This document shows positions 25,722 to 35,147 of a stretch of DNA of 42,872 nt, piece after piece. The stretch comes from Pseudomonadota bacterium (GTDB lineage: Bacteria > Pseudomonadota > Gammaproteobacteria > Acidiferrobacterales > Acidiferrobacteraceae), in NCBI GenBank assembly GCA_021777535.1, contig JAJYDN010000018.1:1-42872 (forward strand), read 5' to 3'. The notes under the pieces were generated by a model that was given only the letters and a program-made list of their open reading frames with translations, was not told the DNA's origin and did not search any database. Made by a program: the position numbers and the translations under genes. Position 1 is the stretch's first letter. Each line of letters starts with the position of its first letter.

Positions 25722-25956
25722 GGACCCTCCGCCACGCGTCCGGCGACTGTGCAAAAGGGGGTCCCCTGAGCCACCATGAAAGGAGTACACATGCAAGCCC
25801 GCCTGCTGCCCGCTTTCCGGGCCGCATATGCGCCCCGCACACCATGGCACGGAATCCACATGACAGCCATCCTGGGAACACGTCTTGCCGGTGTCGGCAC
25901 TATGGGCATGGTCTTTTCCTGCACTGAGAGCGTCTGGCTTGCAACCCGCGGCCGAT

Positions 25957-26631
25957 TTACGGGACGAGTCGTTGAAGCGCCTGCTGCGCGGCCTGCTGCT
26001 CGGCGTGACGGCGGGTCGATCCCTCGCCCTCTATCACATCCGGCAACCCGGGCACCCGGCAGCTTACGACAAACACCTGCTCGTGGTCCTCGCCGCGCAC
26101 CGCGATAAGGTCGTACCGAGGCAGGGCGAGCCCCCGCCCCTGCAGGAATTCCTGGAGTTCCGTCTTTGGATCCTTGGCCTTTGCGTGCGCCTCGATGCCG
26201 GCAAGCCGCGAGGCAAAGAGCTGCGTTATCGTGCTGCGCGCCACGGCGAACCCGCCATCCAGATAGAGGGCGCCGAATACCGCTTCGAGGGCATCGGAAA
26301 GAATCGAATCGCGGTCGTAGCCGCCGCTTTTGAGTTCCCCCGGCCCAAGCCGCATCAAGGGTCCAAGACCGAGCTCGCGCGCGACCTCGGCCAGTGTTTC
26401 CGCCCGCACGAGCCGCACCCGCAGGCGCGTAAGCTCCCCTTCCGTGAGATCCGGAAATCCGGCGTAGAGGGCGTCGGCGACGACCAGGCTCACCACTGCG
26501 TCACCCAGAAACTCGAGCCGCTCGTTGTTGCGCGCCCCGCAACTGCGGTGGGTCAGGGCCCGCGCCAGCAGTTGCGGATCGCGGAAGCGGTGATTTAACC
26601 GCCCATCGAGGACGGACAGATCCGCCTTCAA
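25957..26631 (-). CDS. rnc: ribonuclease III
   Basis: RNase III cleaves double-stranded RNA in rRNA and mRNA processing. The 224-residue protein carries the signature NERLEFLGDAVV (36-47), the catalytic acidic residues in this motif and in DALEAVFGALYLDGG, and a C-terminal double-stranded RNA-binding domain from about 150 (DPKTELQEFLQGRGLALPRY to EGSTRRHAEQQAAQQAL). Translation appears to start at TTG 26631, overlapping the DUF4845 stop as TTGA. Confidence 0.97.
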   Translation of the reverse strand: MKADLSVLDGRLNHRFRDPQLLARALTHRSCGARNNERLEFLGDAVVSLVVADALYAGFPDLTEGELTRLRVRLVRAETLAEVARELGLGPLMRLGPGELKSGGYDRDSILSDALEAVFGALYLDGGFAVARSTITQLFASRLAGIEAHAKAKDPKTELQEFLQGRGLALPRYDLIAVRGEDHEQVFVVSCRVPGLPDVIEGEGSTRRHAEQQAAQQALQRLVP

Positions 26632-27005
26632 CTGCCGGGCACCCGCTGCCGGTCGACAAAATGCACGAGAAGGCTCACGTTGCCGATGAGCGACAGATGG
26701 ACGGTGTAATCGTACACCATCAGCCGGCCGCCGCTTGCCCCCGTCCTGATGGTCAGGTCGTCGGCGAGATCCATGTGGCTGACATAACCCACCTCGAACT
26801 CGCGCTTCAATGCCGTACGCAGTTGCGAGCCGCTCATCGTCGCCGCATCCGCCCGATGGGCCACCGTCTGCATGCTCTGGCTGATCTGCCAGTTATCGAT
26901 ATACACGGGAACCAGCCTGATCGCCACGTACACACCAAAGCCGATCACAGCCAGCAACAGCAACAGTCCTATGGATGATATGCCGGTTTGTCTTCTCTTT
27001 GACAT
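26628..27005 (-). CDS. DUF4845 domain protein
   Basis: The 125-residue protein has an N-terminal membrane anchor (GISSIGLLLLLAVIGFGVYVAIRLVPVYID) and a periplasmic part containing LRTALKREFEVGYVSHM and YDYTVHLSLIGNVSLLVHFVDRQ. This is the DUF4845 family, frequently encoded between lepB and rnc in beta- and gammaproteobacteria, and often annotated as pilin-like because of the N-terminal segment. Function unknown. It starts 11 nt after lepB and overlaps rnc, so it belongs to the same transcript. Confidence 0.88.
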   Translation of the reverse strand: MSKRRQTGISSIGLLLLLAVIGFGVYVAIRLVPVYIDNWQISQSMQTVAHRADAATMSGSQLRTALKREFEVGYVSHMDLADDLTIRTGASGGRLMVYDYTVHLSLIGNVSLLVHFVDRQRVPGS

Positions 27006-27016
27006 CGGTCCTCTCC

Positions 27017-27784
27017 TTACGGGACGGCCCGCCCGATCCGCTTGAAGTCGATCCCCCCGCCATGCGCGGTATTCCAGCTAAACCAGATGAAAAACGCCCG
27101 TCCCACCAGATTGCGCTGCGGCACATAGCCCCAGTAACGGCTGTCGTCACTCAGATCCCGGTTGTCGCCCAGCACGAAATACTCGTGCGGCGGCACCACG
27201 AAGTGCATCGGCGGCTGCGTCAGGCCGGGAATCAGAATGATGTGATGCTTGATCTTCCCCAACTTTTCCGTGTAGCGGTAGGCCTCAAAAAAACGCCCCT
27301 TCTGCTCGGCATAAATATAGGGGACCTTGTGATAATGCGGAATCAGCTTCCCATTGATATAGAGCTGCTTGTCGATATAGGCAACATGGTCTCCCGGCAG
27401 TCCGACGATCCGCTTTATGTAGTCGACCGACGGATTGCGGGGGTAGCGGAACACGACCACCTGTCCGCGCCTGGGTTCCCCGATACTCAGGATCTTCGTA
27501 TGGATGATCGGCAGCCGCAGCCCATAGCAGAACTTGTTGACCAGGATGAAATCGCCGACATGCAGGGTCGGTATCATGGAACCGGAAGGGATCCGGAACG
27601 GTTCGACGATGAAAGAGCGGATCAATACCACGATGAGGATGACCGGAAAGAACGACCGCGAATATTCCACGATCGCCGGTACCGGACGCGCGCTTTTCCG
27701 GTAAAAAATGGCGTAGATGCCCCACACGAACCCTGTGACGAAAAGAGCGATGACGAGCCAGAGCGAAAAATTGGTCATGTGCAT
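27017..27784 (-). CDS. lepB: signal peptidase I
   Basis: LepB cleaves signal peptides on the periplasmic face of the inner membrane. The 255-residue protein has two membrane segments (FSLWLVIALFVTGFVWGIYA and FFPVILIVVLIRSFIV), catalytic Ser69 in IPSGSMIPTL, Lys124 in DYIKRIVGLPGD as general base, and the late box GDNRDLSDDSRYWG. ATG 27784 lies 2 nt after the lepA stop; ATG 27778 is an alternative that removes two residues. The usual LepA-LepB pairing is preserved. Confidence 0.96.
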   Translation of the reverse strand: MHMTNFSLWLVIALFVTGFVWGIYAIFYRKSARPVPAIVEYSRSFFPVILIVVLIRSFIVEPFRIPSGSMIPTLHVGDFILVNKFCYGLRLPIIHTKILSIGEPRRGQVVVFRYPRNPSVDYIKRIVGLPGDHVAYIDKQLYINGKLIPHYHKVPYIYAEQKGRFFEAYRYTEKLGKIKHHIILIPGLTQPPMHFVVPPHEYFVLGDNRDLSDDSRYWGYVPQRNLVGRAFFIWFSWNTAHGGGIDFKRIGRAVP

Positions 27785-27786
27785 GC

Positions 27787-29580
27787 CTATTTCTCGACCT
27801 TGAGCACCGCAAGGAACGCTTCCTGCGGAATTTCCACCGAACCTAACTGCTTCATGCGCTTCTTGCCCTCCTTTTGGCGTTCCAGCAACTTCCGCTTGCG
27901 GCTCACGTCGCCGCCATAGCACTTGGCGGTCACGTTCTTGCGCAATGCCTTCACCGTCTCCCGCGCTATGACATGCGCGCCGATGGCCGCCTGGATCGCG
28001 ACATCGAACATCTGCCGGGGAATCAATTCCCGCATGCGCCGCACGAGTTCCCGCCCCCTGTACTGGCTCTGGAGGCGATGGACGATCACCGACAGCGCGT
28101 CCACCCGCTCGCCGTTTATCAGCACATCCACACGCACCAGATCGGCGGCCCGGAAGGCCAGGAACTCGTACTCGAACGAGGCGTAACCGCGGCTCAGGGA
28201 CTTAAGGCGGTCAAAAAAGTCTAGCACGACCTCGTTCAAGGGTAGTTCATAGGATAGCATCGCCTGGCGGCCGAGAAACCTGAGATCGACCTGCACTCCG
28301 CGCTTTTCGATGCAAAGCTGCATGACCGGCCCCAGATACTCCTGTGGAACCAGAACATTGCAGCTGATGATGGGCTCACGGATCTCCCGGATCTGGCCCG
28401 GATCGGGCAACCGCGCGGGATTGTCGACACGCAGACTTTCGCCTTTGTTCGTGACCACCTCGTACACCACGGTCGGCGCCGTGGTGATGAGATTCAGGTT
28501 GTACTCCCGCTCCAGGCGTTCCTGGATGATCTCCATGTGGAGCATGCCAAGGAACCCGCAGCGGAAACCGAAACCGAGCGCCTCCGAAGTCTCCGGCTCG
28601 AAATACAGCGAGGCATCGTTTAGCTTCAGCTTGTCCAGGGCTTCGCGGAAGGCATCGTAGTCACCCGCCTCGATGGGGTACAAGCCCGCAAACACCCGGG
28701 GTTTGATTTCCTTGAAGCCGGGCAGCGCAGTGGCAGCCGGACGCCGCGCCTCGGTGATGGTATCCCCGACACGCGCGCCCTTCACGTCCTTGATGCCGGC
28801 GATGACATAACCCACCTCACCGGTGGCCAGTTGCGAGACCGCCTGCCGCTTGGGCGTGAAAATGCCCGCCTGCTCGACATCGTAATCGCGCCCTGTCGCC
28901 ATCATGCGGATACGGGCCCCCTTGTTCAGCACCCCGTCGACGACGCGCACCAGCACCACGGTACCGAGATAGGTATCGAACCAGGAATCGACGATGAGCG
29001 CCTTCAAGGGGCCGTCGGCCTGGCCCTTGGGCGGCGGAATCTGCGCCACGATCGCCTCGAGAAGCTCGCGGATGCCCGCACCGGTCTTCGCGCTGACCCG
29101 CAGCGCATTGGATGCCGGCACGCCAATGATGTCTTCGATCTCCTTGCTCACGCGCTCGGGATCGGCGGCCGGCAGATCGATTTTGTTCAAAACCGGCAAG
29201 ATCTCCAGATTGAGCTCGGCCGCCGTGTAGCAGTTGGCCACGCTCTGCGCCTGCACGCCCTGCGCCGCGTCGACTACGAGCAGCGCCCCCTCGCACGCGG
29301 TGAGCGACCGGGATACCTCGTAGGAGAAGTCGACATGGCCCGGCGTATCAATCAGATTGAGTTCGTAGACCTCGCCGTTCAGCGCCTTGTACTGGAGGGT
29401 GACGCTCTGCGCCTTGATGGTGATGCCGCGCTCGCGCTCGAGATCCATGGAATCGAGCACCTGGCTTTCCATTTCGCGCGCGGACAGGCCGCCGCAGAAC
29501 TCGATCAGCCGGTCGGCCAGGGTCGACTTGCCGTGATCAATGTGGGCGATAATTGAGAAATTGCGGATACGGTCTTGCAA
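27787..29580 (-). CDS. lepA: elongation factor 4 (LepA)
   Basis: LepA is a ribosome-dependent GTPase, linked to back-translocation and to initiation or 30S biogenesis. The 597-residue protein has G1 AHIDHGKST (12-20), [23 protein letters not shown] and the LepA-specific C-terminal domain ending with [20 protein letters not shown]. The likely start is TTG 29580, with AAGGCAG just upstream. lepB follows 2 nt after its stop. Confidence 0.97.
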   Translation of the reverse strand: MQDRIRNFSIIAHIDHGKSTLADRLIEFCGGLSAREMESQVLDSMDLERERGITIKAQSVTLQYKALNGEVYELNLIDTPGHVDFSYEVSRSLTACEGALLVVDAAQGVQAQSVANCYTAAELNLEILPVLNKIDLPAADPERVSKEIEDIIGVPASNALRVSAKTGAGIRELLEAIVAQIPPPKGQADGPLKALIVDSWFDTYLGTVVLVRVVDGVLNKGARIRMMATGRDYDVEQAGIFTPKRQAVSQLATGEVGYVIAGIKDVKGARVGDTITEARRPAATALPGFKEIKPRVFAGLYPIEAGDYDAFREALDKLKLNDASLYFEPETSEALGFGFRCGFLGMLHMEIIQERLEREYNLNLITTAPTVVYEVVTNKGESLRVDNPARLPDPGQIREIREPIISCNVLVPQEYLGPVMQLCIEKRGVQVDLRFLGRQAMLSYELPLNEVVLDFFDRLKSLSRGYASFEYEFLAFRAADLVRVDVLINGERVDALSVIVHRLQSQYRGRELVRRMRELIPRQMFDVAIQAAIGAHVIARETVKALRKNVTAKCYGGDVSRKRKLLERQKEGKKRMKQLGSVEIPQEAFLAVLKVEK

Positions 29581-29683
29581 TGGCTGCCTTCGCGCAGTCG
29601 TTGGATCACCGGGATTCGGGGACCGACTTGTGATCGGCCATGATACCGGGTTTTGCGGGGAGGCACCAACTCTTTTGCGGCGG

Positions 29684-31069
29684 CTAGCGGGGACTCAGGG
29701 CCAGAAAGAGCGAGGCCGCACCCCGCCTCACGAGCACGGGGACCGGGACGCGGGGCGGCAGGTTTGCGATCATCTGCCGGAACGTCGCGACACTGTCGAC
29801 GGACCGGCCCGCCAGCGACAAGATGATATCGCCCGACTCGATGCCGGCCTTCTCGGCCGCCCCGTGTGTCACCCCGTCGACCAGCACGCCGGCGGGCACA
29901 CCCAGCTCCACTTTCTCGCCCGCGTTCAGGTTCTGCAGGGCGAGCCCGAGGGTCGCCTGGTGGGCAGGCCGGGCAAGCGCCGGGTGCAAAACGGCAGGGA
30001 TCGCTTGCGGAAGCGCCCCCACCGCGAGCTCGATACGGACGAGATGGTCATCGCGGTACACGGTGGCCGGCACGCGGCGGCCGATGGGTGCAAGCCCCAC
30101 GAGCGGCGGCAGGTTGGTCGATTCGAGAACCGGATGGTGATCGAAACGCACGATGACATCGCCGACCCGCAGGCCGGAATGGGCCGCCGGACTGCCGGGG
30201 ATCACCGAAGAGACGAGCGCCCCGTAGGGTTTGGGCATATGGAAAGACAGGGCCAGTCTGCGGGTGACACCCTGGATCGTGACGCCAAGCCATCCCCACG
30301 GCACATGCCGTCCCGCGCGCAGATCCCGTCCGACACGCATGGCGAGATTGATGGGTATGGCAAAGGACAGTCCCATGAAGCCGCCCGTGCGGCTATAGAT
30401 CTGCGAATTGATCCCCACCACACGCCCGCGCGGATCAAATAGCGGTCCACCCGAGTTTCCGGGATTGATCGGCACGTCCGTCTGGATGAACGAGACGTAG
30501 TCCGAGCCCGGCAAATCGCGGCCGGTGGCCGACACGATACCTGCGGTGGCCGAATTGCCGAAACCAAACGGCGCGCCGATGGCCAATACCCACTCCCCCA
30601 CCTTGAGGCGCGAAGGGTGTCCGACCGTCACGGTGGGCAGGCCACGGGCCCTTATCTTCAGTAATGCTATGTCGCTGCGTACATCGACACCGACGATATG
30701 GGCAATGTACTCGCGCCGGTTGACAAGCCGCACGGTGACCCGCCGGGCATGATCGATGACATGGGCGCACGTCAATATGTAGCCGTCCGGCGAGATGATG
30801 ACGCCCGAACCGAGCGATTTGGTGATGAGCGGCTGCGGTCTCGGGCCACGCTCCTCCAGGTGACCGGAAAAACCGCTCGGCGCGCCCGGCACGACGCGCC
30901 CAAGCCCCGGAATCGGCTCTGTGGTCACCGAGGTACTGGAGATGTTGACCACCGCGGCCCGGTTGGCGGCAACGACCGCAGCGAAATTCGGCAGGTTTGC
31001 CGCCGCCGCGACGGCTGCCATGACCAGGCACCAGAGTCCGACAGCAACTGACACCCTCCCTGCGCGCAT
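29684..31069 (-). CDS. mucD: Do/DegQ-type periplasmic serine protease (MucD-like)
   Basis: The 461-residue HtrA protease has a signal peptide ([17 protein letters not shown]) and a trypsin-like domain with the triad His103 (TCAHVID), Asp133 (RSDIALLKI) and Ser206 ([10 protein letters not shown]). Two PDZ domains follow ([11 protein letters not shown] to about LVRIELAVG, and [12 protein letters not shown] to the end, with [20 protein letters not shown]). It degrades or refolds damaged envelope proteins. Downstream of sigma-E and its anti-sigma factor, it corresponds to mucD in the algU-mucABCD arrangement. RseB/MucB and MucC are absent. The 190-nt gap from rseA contains a strong hairpin. Confidence 0.95.
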   Translation of the reverse strand: MRAGRVSVAVGLWCLVMAAVAAAANLPNFAAVVAANRAAVVNISSTSVTTEPIPGLGRVVPGAPSGFSGHLEERGPRPQPLITKSLGSGVIISPDGYILTCAHVIDHARRVTVRLVNRREYIAHIVGVDVRSDIALLKIRARGLPTVTVGHPSRLKVGEWVLAIGAPFGFGNSATAGIVSATGRDLPGSDYVSFIQTDVPINPGNSGGPLFDPRGRVVGINSQIYSRTGGFMGLSFAIPINLAMRVGRDLRAGRHVPWGWLGVTIQGVTRRLALSFHMPKPYGALVSSVIPGSPAAHSGLRVGDVIVRFDHHPVLESTNLPPLVGLAPIGRRVPATVYRDDHLVRIELAVGALPQAIPAVLHPALARPAHQATLGLALQNLNAGEKVELGVPAGVLVDGVTHGAAEKAGIESGDIILSLAGRSVDSVATFRQMIANLPPRVPVPVLVRRGAASLFLALSPR

Positions 31070-31206
31070 GGGTCCACCCTAAGGGATCTATGGAATCGCC
31101 CCGGATCTGCGGACCGGGCGGCACACGCGCCACGATTGTGCCAAGGCGCGTCATGGTCCCTTATAGACTGGATGGATTGACTGACCTATAGGACTTAGGG
31201 AAGGGG

Positions 31207-31231
31207 GGCTCCGTCTCGTGCAGACGGAGCC
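31207..31231. promoter_or_regulatory. 10-bp-stem hairpin between rseA and mucD
   Basis: GGCTCCGTCT, loop CGTGC and AGACGGAGCC form a perfect stem 29 nt downstream of the rseA stop in the direction of transcription. On the minus strand it is followed by a C-rich then mixed stretch, with no clear T-run. It could reduce read-through or protect the rpoE-rseA transcript end. Confidence 0.55.
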
Positions 31232-31259
31232 ACGTGCATGCCAGAAGGCCGTCAGGCTC

Positions 31260-31796
31260 TTAAGGGGCACCGCCCAGAACGAGTTCCCCGTTGTAGGTGG
31301 CGATGTGCGTATAACCGTGGTTTGTAGCAGCTTGAAAGGGTGTTCCGGCGGGATGTTCGAGCAGATACTTGTTCAACCGGCTGTGCCAGCGTACGGTCTG
31401 CCCGAAATGGGCGCGCTGTATGAACGGTTGCGGCGTTGACAGCGGCATCATCGCCGCCTGCGCGGGGCTCGCGTGGTCGTGGTCCCCGAGGACGGCCATA
31501 TGCAGCCCAAACAGCGCCGCCGCCGCCGTCACCGATGCCGCCAGCGCCAGGCGGACGTAGTGCCGGTCTTTGCCCGTTGCGGGCCGTCCGGTCTCTTCCG
31601 CCAACCGTGCCAGCACGCGGTCGCTGAAACCCGGCGACAGCGTCACGACACACTCCTTGCGCAAAATGGCGCCCGCCACGTGATAACGTTCCCATGCTGC
31701 CTGCAGGTCCGGGTCTTCGGTGACCCTTTGCAGCATGCTCGCCTGCTCCCCGGCTTCGAGCTCCGCATCCACCAATGCTGACAGTGATTCGTTCAT
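31260..31796 (-). CDS. rseA: RseA/MucA-type anti-sigma-E factor
   Basis: The 178-residue protein has an N-terminal cytoplasmic sigma-binding domain (NESLSALVDAELEAGEQ, LQAAWERYHVAGAILR), one membrane segment near 100-120 (YVRLALAASVTAAAALFGLH) and a short periplasmic tail. It should hold RpoE inactive at the membrane until cleaved. The periplasmic portion is short and ends GYTHIATYNGELVLGGAP. ATG 31796 is chosen because GGAGAGAGAGGGG sits directly upstream. It starts 22 nt after rpoE. Confidence 0.92.
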   Translation of the reverse strand: MNESLSALVDAELEAGEQASMLQRVTEDPDLQAAWERYHVAGAILRKECVVTLSPGFSDRVLARLAEETGRPATGKDRHYVRLALAASVTAAAALFGLHMAVLGDHDHASPAQAAMMPLSTPQPFIQRAHFGQTVRWHSRLNKYLLEHPAGTPFQAATNHGYTHIATYNGELVLGGAP

Positions 31797-31818
31797 CCCC
31801 TCTCTCTCCAAAGGCCCC

Positions 31819-32421
31819 TCACGTCTCCAAAAGCGGCTTTAACTCCTTGTCGATCGCCTCCCGCGCCCGGAAGATACGGGACCGCACGGTCCCGATCGGG
31901 CACTGCATGATGGCCGCGATCTCCTCGTAGCTCAAACCCTCGATCTCCCGCAAGGTGATCGCGGTGCGCAAATCCTCGGGGAGGGATTCCAGGACCCTCG
32001 ATACCGTGCGCGCGATCTCCTCTGTCAACAGATTGTGCTCGGGCGTCGTGATTTCACGCAACGCCTGGCCCTCTGCCGTCAATTCCGCCTCTTCGGCCTC
32101 CATGTCCGCAGCCGGCAGGCGCCGCCCCTGGAACACCAGATAATTCTTCGCGGTGTTCACGGCGATCCGGTAAAGCCATGTATAAAACGCACTCTCGCCA
32201 CGAAACCCCTCGAGCGCCCGGTAGGCCTTGATGAAGACCTCCTGCGTTACATCCTCGACTTCCGTGCGGTCGTACACATACCGGCCCACCAGCTTGGCCA
32301 CCCGGTGCTGGTACTTGCGCACCAAGAGGTCGAACGCCGCCTTGTCGCCGCGCTTGACCCGCGCCACCAACTCCTGGTCGAGCGCATTGTCGACCGTCTT
32401 GTCTGGAGCGCCATTCGTCAC
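31819..32421 (-). CDS. rpoE: ECF sigma factor RpoE (sigma-E/AlgU)
   Basis: The 200-residue extracytoplasmic-function sigma factor has region 2 (FDLLVRKYQHRVAKLVGRYV, EVEDVTQEVFIKAYRAL, FYTWLYRIAVNTAKN) and region 4 (SLPEDLRTAITLREIEGLSY, IAAIMQCPIGTVRSRIFRAR). It directs envelope-stress transcription. The start appears to be GTG 32421. A GAACCT-16 nt-TCTTT sequence just upstream resembles a sigma-E promoter, but it would make the transcript nearly leaderless. Followed by its anti-sigma gene. Confidence 0.96.
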   Translation of the reverse strand: MTNGAPDKTVDNALDQELVARVKRGDKAAFDLLVRKYQHRVAKLVGRYVYDRTEVEDVTQEVFIKAYRALEGFRGESAFYTWLYRIAVNTAKNYLVFQGRRLPAADMEAEEAELTAEGQALREITTPEHNLLTEEIARTVSRVLESLPEDLRTAITLREIEGLSYEEIAAIMQCPIGTVRSRIFRAREAIDKELKPLLET

Positions 32422-32426
32422 TGGTT

Positions 32427-32453
32427 AAAGACCACGTCCATGGAAAAAGGTTC
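32427..32453 (-). promoter_or_regulatory. weak candidate sigma-E promoter before rpoE
   Basis: On the minus strand GAACCT (32453-32448), a 16-nt gap and TCTTT (32431-32427) resemble the sigma-E pattern GAACTT-16-TCTGA. The -10-like element ends only 6 nt before the GTG of rpoE, which is unusually close. Confidence 0.25.
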
Positions 32454-32585
32454 GCGAAATCCTGCGGGAGGGGTGTCTGCCTTCGTGGTTTGCATGGTTT
32501 TTTTGCAATTGCGCCGACGCCCGTTTTGAAAACCGCCACTCAGCTACTATGATACCGCAAAACCACCGGCGTTTCCTTCACGACC

Positions 32586-34229
32586 ATGCCAGAGCAGTCC
32601 TCCCTTTCCGAACATGCCCCCGACATGGTAGTCGTCGGCACCGGTCTTGCCGGGCTCAGCCTGGCTTTGCGCTTTGCCGAACACGGCCACGTGACGGTGC
32701 TCGCCAAGGCCGACTTCACCTACGGATCGAGCCTGTACGCGCAGGGGGGGATCGCCGCCGTCCTCGATCCCGAGGATTCCCTTGCCGCCCATGTGGCCGA
32801 CACCCTCGATGCCGGCGCCGGCCTCTGCCACCGCGACGCCGTCGAATTCATCGTGAGCGAGGCGCCGGCGGCCATCGCCTGGCTCATTGCCCGGGGCGTA
32901 TCCTTCACGGCACAAGACGGGAGCTATCATCTCACCCGGGAGGGCGGCCACACCCACCGGCGGGTCATTCACGCCGCCGACGCCACCGGCCGCGCCGTGG
33001 AGACGACGCTGGCCGATCTCGCGCGGCGTCATCCGCGCATCCGGATCCTCGAGCATCACATCGCCGTCGATCTCGTCACCGCCCACAAACTCGGACTGCC
33101 GGGGCCCAACCGCTGCCTCGGGCTCTACGTGCTCGACAAGCGCACAGGCCAGGTGCATGCGATCGCGAGCCGGCTCACCGCGCTGGCGACCGGCGGCGCC
33201 TCGCGGGCCTATCTGTACAGCAGCAACCCCGACACATCCACCGGCGACGGTATCGCCATGGCCTGGCGGGCGGGCTGCCGCGTGGCCAATCTCGAATTCG
33301 TCCAGTTTCATCCGACCTGTCTGTATCATCCACAGGCCAAGTCGTTCCTGATTTCGGAGGCCGTACGCGGCGAAGGAGGTCATTTGCTGCGCCCCGACGG
33401 CAGCCGTTTCATGCTGGAGTACGACCCCCGCGGCGAACTGGCCCCGCGTGACATCGTCGCGCGCGCCATCGACAACGAAATGAAGCGCGGCGGCCTCGAT
33501 GCCGTGGGTCTCGACATCAGCCACCGCGGCCGCGACTTCATCGCCGCGCACTTCCCCAATATCTACGCGCGCTGCCTCACTTTCGGTTACGACATGGCCA
33601 AAGGGCCGATCCCGGTCGTGCCGGCGGCGCACTACACCTGCGGCGGCATCATGACCGACCTGCACGGCCGCACCGATCTCGCCGGACTCTATGCGGTCGG
33701 TGAATGCGCGTTCACGGGGCTCCACGGCGCCAACCGCCTCGCCAGCAACTCGCTGCTCGAGTGCCTGGTGCTCGGCGCCTCGGCGGCGGCCGACGCCAGC
33801 ACGCGCCTCGACACGGCCGAACCGGCCGCCCTGCCACCCTGGGACGAGAGCCGCGTCACCGATGCCGACGAAGGCGTGGTGGTCGCCCACAACTGGGAGG
33901 AATTGCGCCGCTTCATGTGGGATTATGTGGGCATCGTGCGCACGAACCGGCGCCTCGAACGGGCCCTGCACCGCATTACCGTGCTCGCAAGCGAGATCCA
34001 TGACTACTACGCGAATTTCCGCGTGACGAATGATCTCATCGAACTGCGCAATCTCGCCCAGGTCGCCGAGCTCATCATCCGCTCGGCACAATTGCGCACG
34101 GAGAGCCGCGGCCTGCACTATTCACGCGACTACCCCGAGACCGACACCACGCACAGCCCGCGCGACACGATCCTCACGCCCGGCCAGTTCGCGCGCGCCA
34201 CGGAACCGCCGGGCGAGTGGCCGCGCTAG
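32586..34229 (+). CDS. nadB: L-aspartate oxidase
   Basis: NadB oxidises L-aspartate to iminoaspartate, the first step of de novo NAD synthesis; quinolinate synthase NadA then acts. The 547-residue FAD protein has GTGLAG (18-23) in [66 protein letters not shown] and [20 protein letters not shown], followed by the helical C-terminal domain ([20 protein letters not shown]). It is divergent from rpoE, as in many gammaproteobacteria. Its TAG overlaps the uppP stop in a shared CTAG. Confidence 0.97.
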   Translation: MPEQSSLSEHAPDMVVVGTGLAGLSLALRFAEHGHVTVLAKADFTYGSSLYAQGGIAAVLDPEDSLAAHVADTLDAGAGLCHRDAVEFIVSEAPAAIAWLIARGVSFTAQDGSYHLTREGGHTHRRVIHAADATGRAVETTLADLARRHPRIRILEHHIAVDLVTAHKLGLPGPNRCLGLYVLDKRTGQVHAIASRLTALATGGASRAYLYSSNPDTSTGDGIAMAWRAGCRVANLEFVQFHPTCLYHPQAKSFLISEAVRGEGGHLLRPDGSRFMLEYDPRGELAPRDIVARAIDNEMKRGGLDAVGLDISHRGRDFIAAHFPNIYARCLTFGYDMAKGPIPVVPAAHYTCGGIMTDLHGRTDLAGLYAVGECAFTGLHGANRLASNSLLECLVLGASAAADASTRLDTAEPAALPPWDESRVTDADEGVVVAHNWEELRRFMWDYVGIVRTNRRLERALHRITVLASEIHDYYANFRVTNDLIELRNLAQVAELIIRSAQLRTESRGLHYSRDYPETDTTHSPRDTILTPGQFARATEPPGEWPR

Positions 34230-35053
34230 GCGAAGTGCCAGATCAGCGCGGCCGCGCCGAAGGCCAGGCAATAAAAACCAAAAGGCCGCAGCGCCTCCAC
34301 TTCCTGCTTGTTGAAGTAGCGCATCAGAATCCAGGTGCTCGCGTAGGCAAAGATACCGGCGATGACACCAGATGCCAGGATGGCCTGCAGATGGATGGGG
34401 CCTTTTATGTGGAAAAGCTTTGGTACCTCGAGAAGGCCCGCGGCCGCGATGATGGGTGTGGCCATCAGGAAGGAAAAGCGCGCCGCCGCGGCGTAGTCGA
34501 AACCCTTGCCGAGGCCCGCGACGATGGTGACGCCCGAGCGCGACATGCCCGGGATGAGCGCCAGCGCCTGCGCAAAACCGATGAACAGGGCCTTGGACCC
34601 CGTCATCGCCGCCAGCTGATGGCTCGGCTTGCGCTTTTTCAGGAAATCGCCCGCCACGAGCACGAGCCCGTTGACCATGAGGAACACCGCCGCCACCAGC
34701 AGATTGGCAAACAGGAGCTTGATGCGCTTGGCAAAGAAAAGACCGATCAGGCCGGCCGGAATCGACGCGACGACAAGCAGCCAGAAAAGACGCGCCTCGG
34801 CATTCGAACGGCCTCCGCGGGCAGTCCAGAGACCCCCCAGGAGCCGCCACCAGTCGCGCCAGAAGTACAAGAGCAGCGCACTTGCCGTACCGATGTGCAA
34901 GACCACCAGGAAGGGCAGGAAGTCGGGGCTGTTGGCAGGGATATGCCAGCCAAGCAGCGTACGGATGAGAACGCTATGGCCGAGACTGCTGATGGGAAAG
35001 AGTTCTGTGACACCCTGAACGACGGCAAGCACCATCATCTGCCATGGCTGCAT
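34226..35053 (-). CDS. uppP: undecaprenyl-diphosphatase (BacA family)
   Basis: UppP dephosphorylates undecaprenyl diphosphate, recycling the lipid carrier for peptidoglycan and other glycans, and contributes to bacitracin resistance. The 275-residue multi-spanning protein has [16 protein letters not shown] and [17 protein letters not shown], the two catalytic signatures (Glu/His and Arg/Ser). [14 protein letters not shown] is a normal N-terminus, so the start is 35053; the in-frame extension to 35272 is discarded. It lies 94 nt downstream of the diguanylate cyclase gene on the same strand. Confidence 0.96.
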   Translation of the reverse strand: MQPWQMMVLAVVQGVTELFPISSLGHSVLIRTLLGWHIPANSPDFLPFLVVLHIGTASALLLYFWRDWWRLLGGLWTARGGRSNAEARLFWLLVVASIPAGLIGLFFAKRIKLLFANLLVAAVFLMVNGLVLVAGDFLKKRKPSHQLAAMTGSKALFIGFAQALALIPGMSRSGVTIVAGLGKGFDYAAAARFSFLMATPIIAAAGLLEVPKLFHIKGPIHLQAILASGVIAGIFAYASTWILMRYFNKQEVEALRPFGFYCLAFGAAALIWHFA

Positions 35054-35147
35054 CGACACATCTCCGCGGAAAACGTCCGAGTATAAAGGGCATGCCCGAG
35101 GCCGCCAAGCACAGAACGTCCCGGCACCGCCGTGCCGGAAAAGCCCG

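Noticed and set aside
24267-25769. 500-codon plus-strand frame
   Set aside because: Antisense of recO and era.
32547-34118. 523-codon minus-strand frame
   Set aside because: Antisense of nadB, which has all its family motifs.
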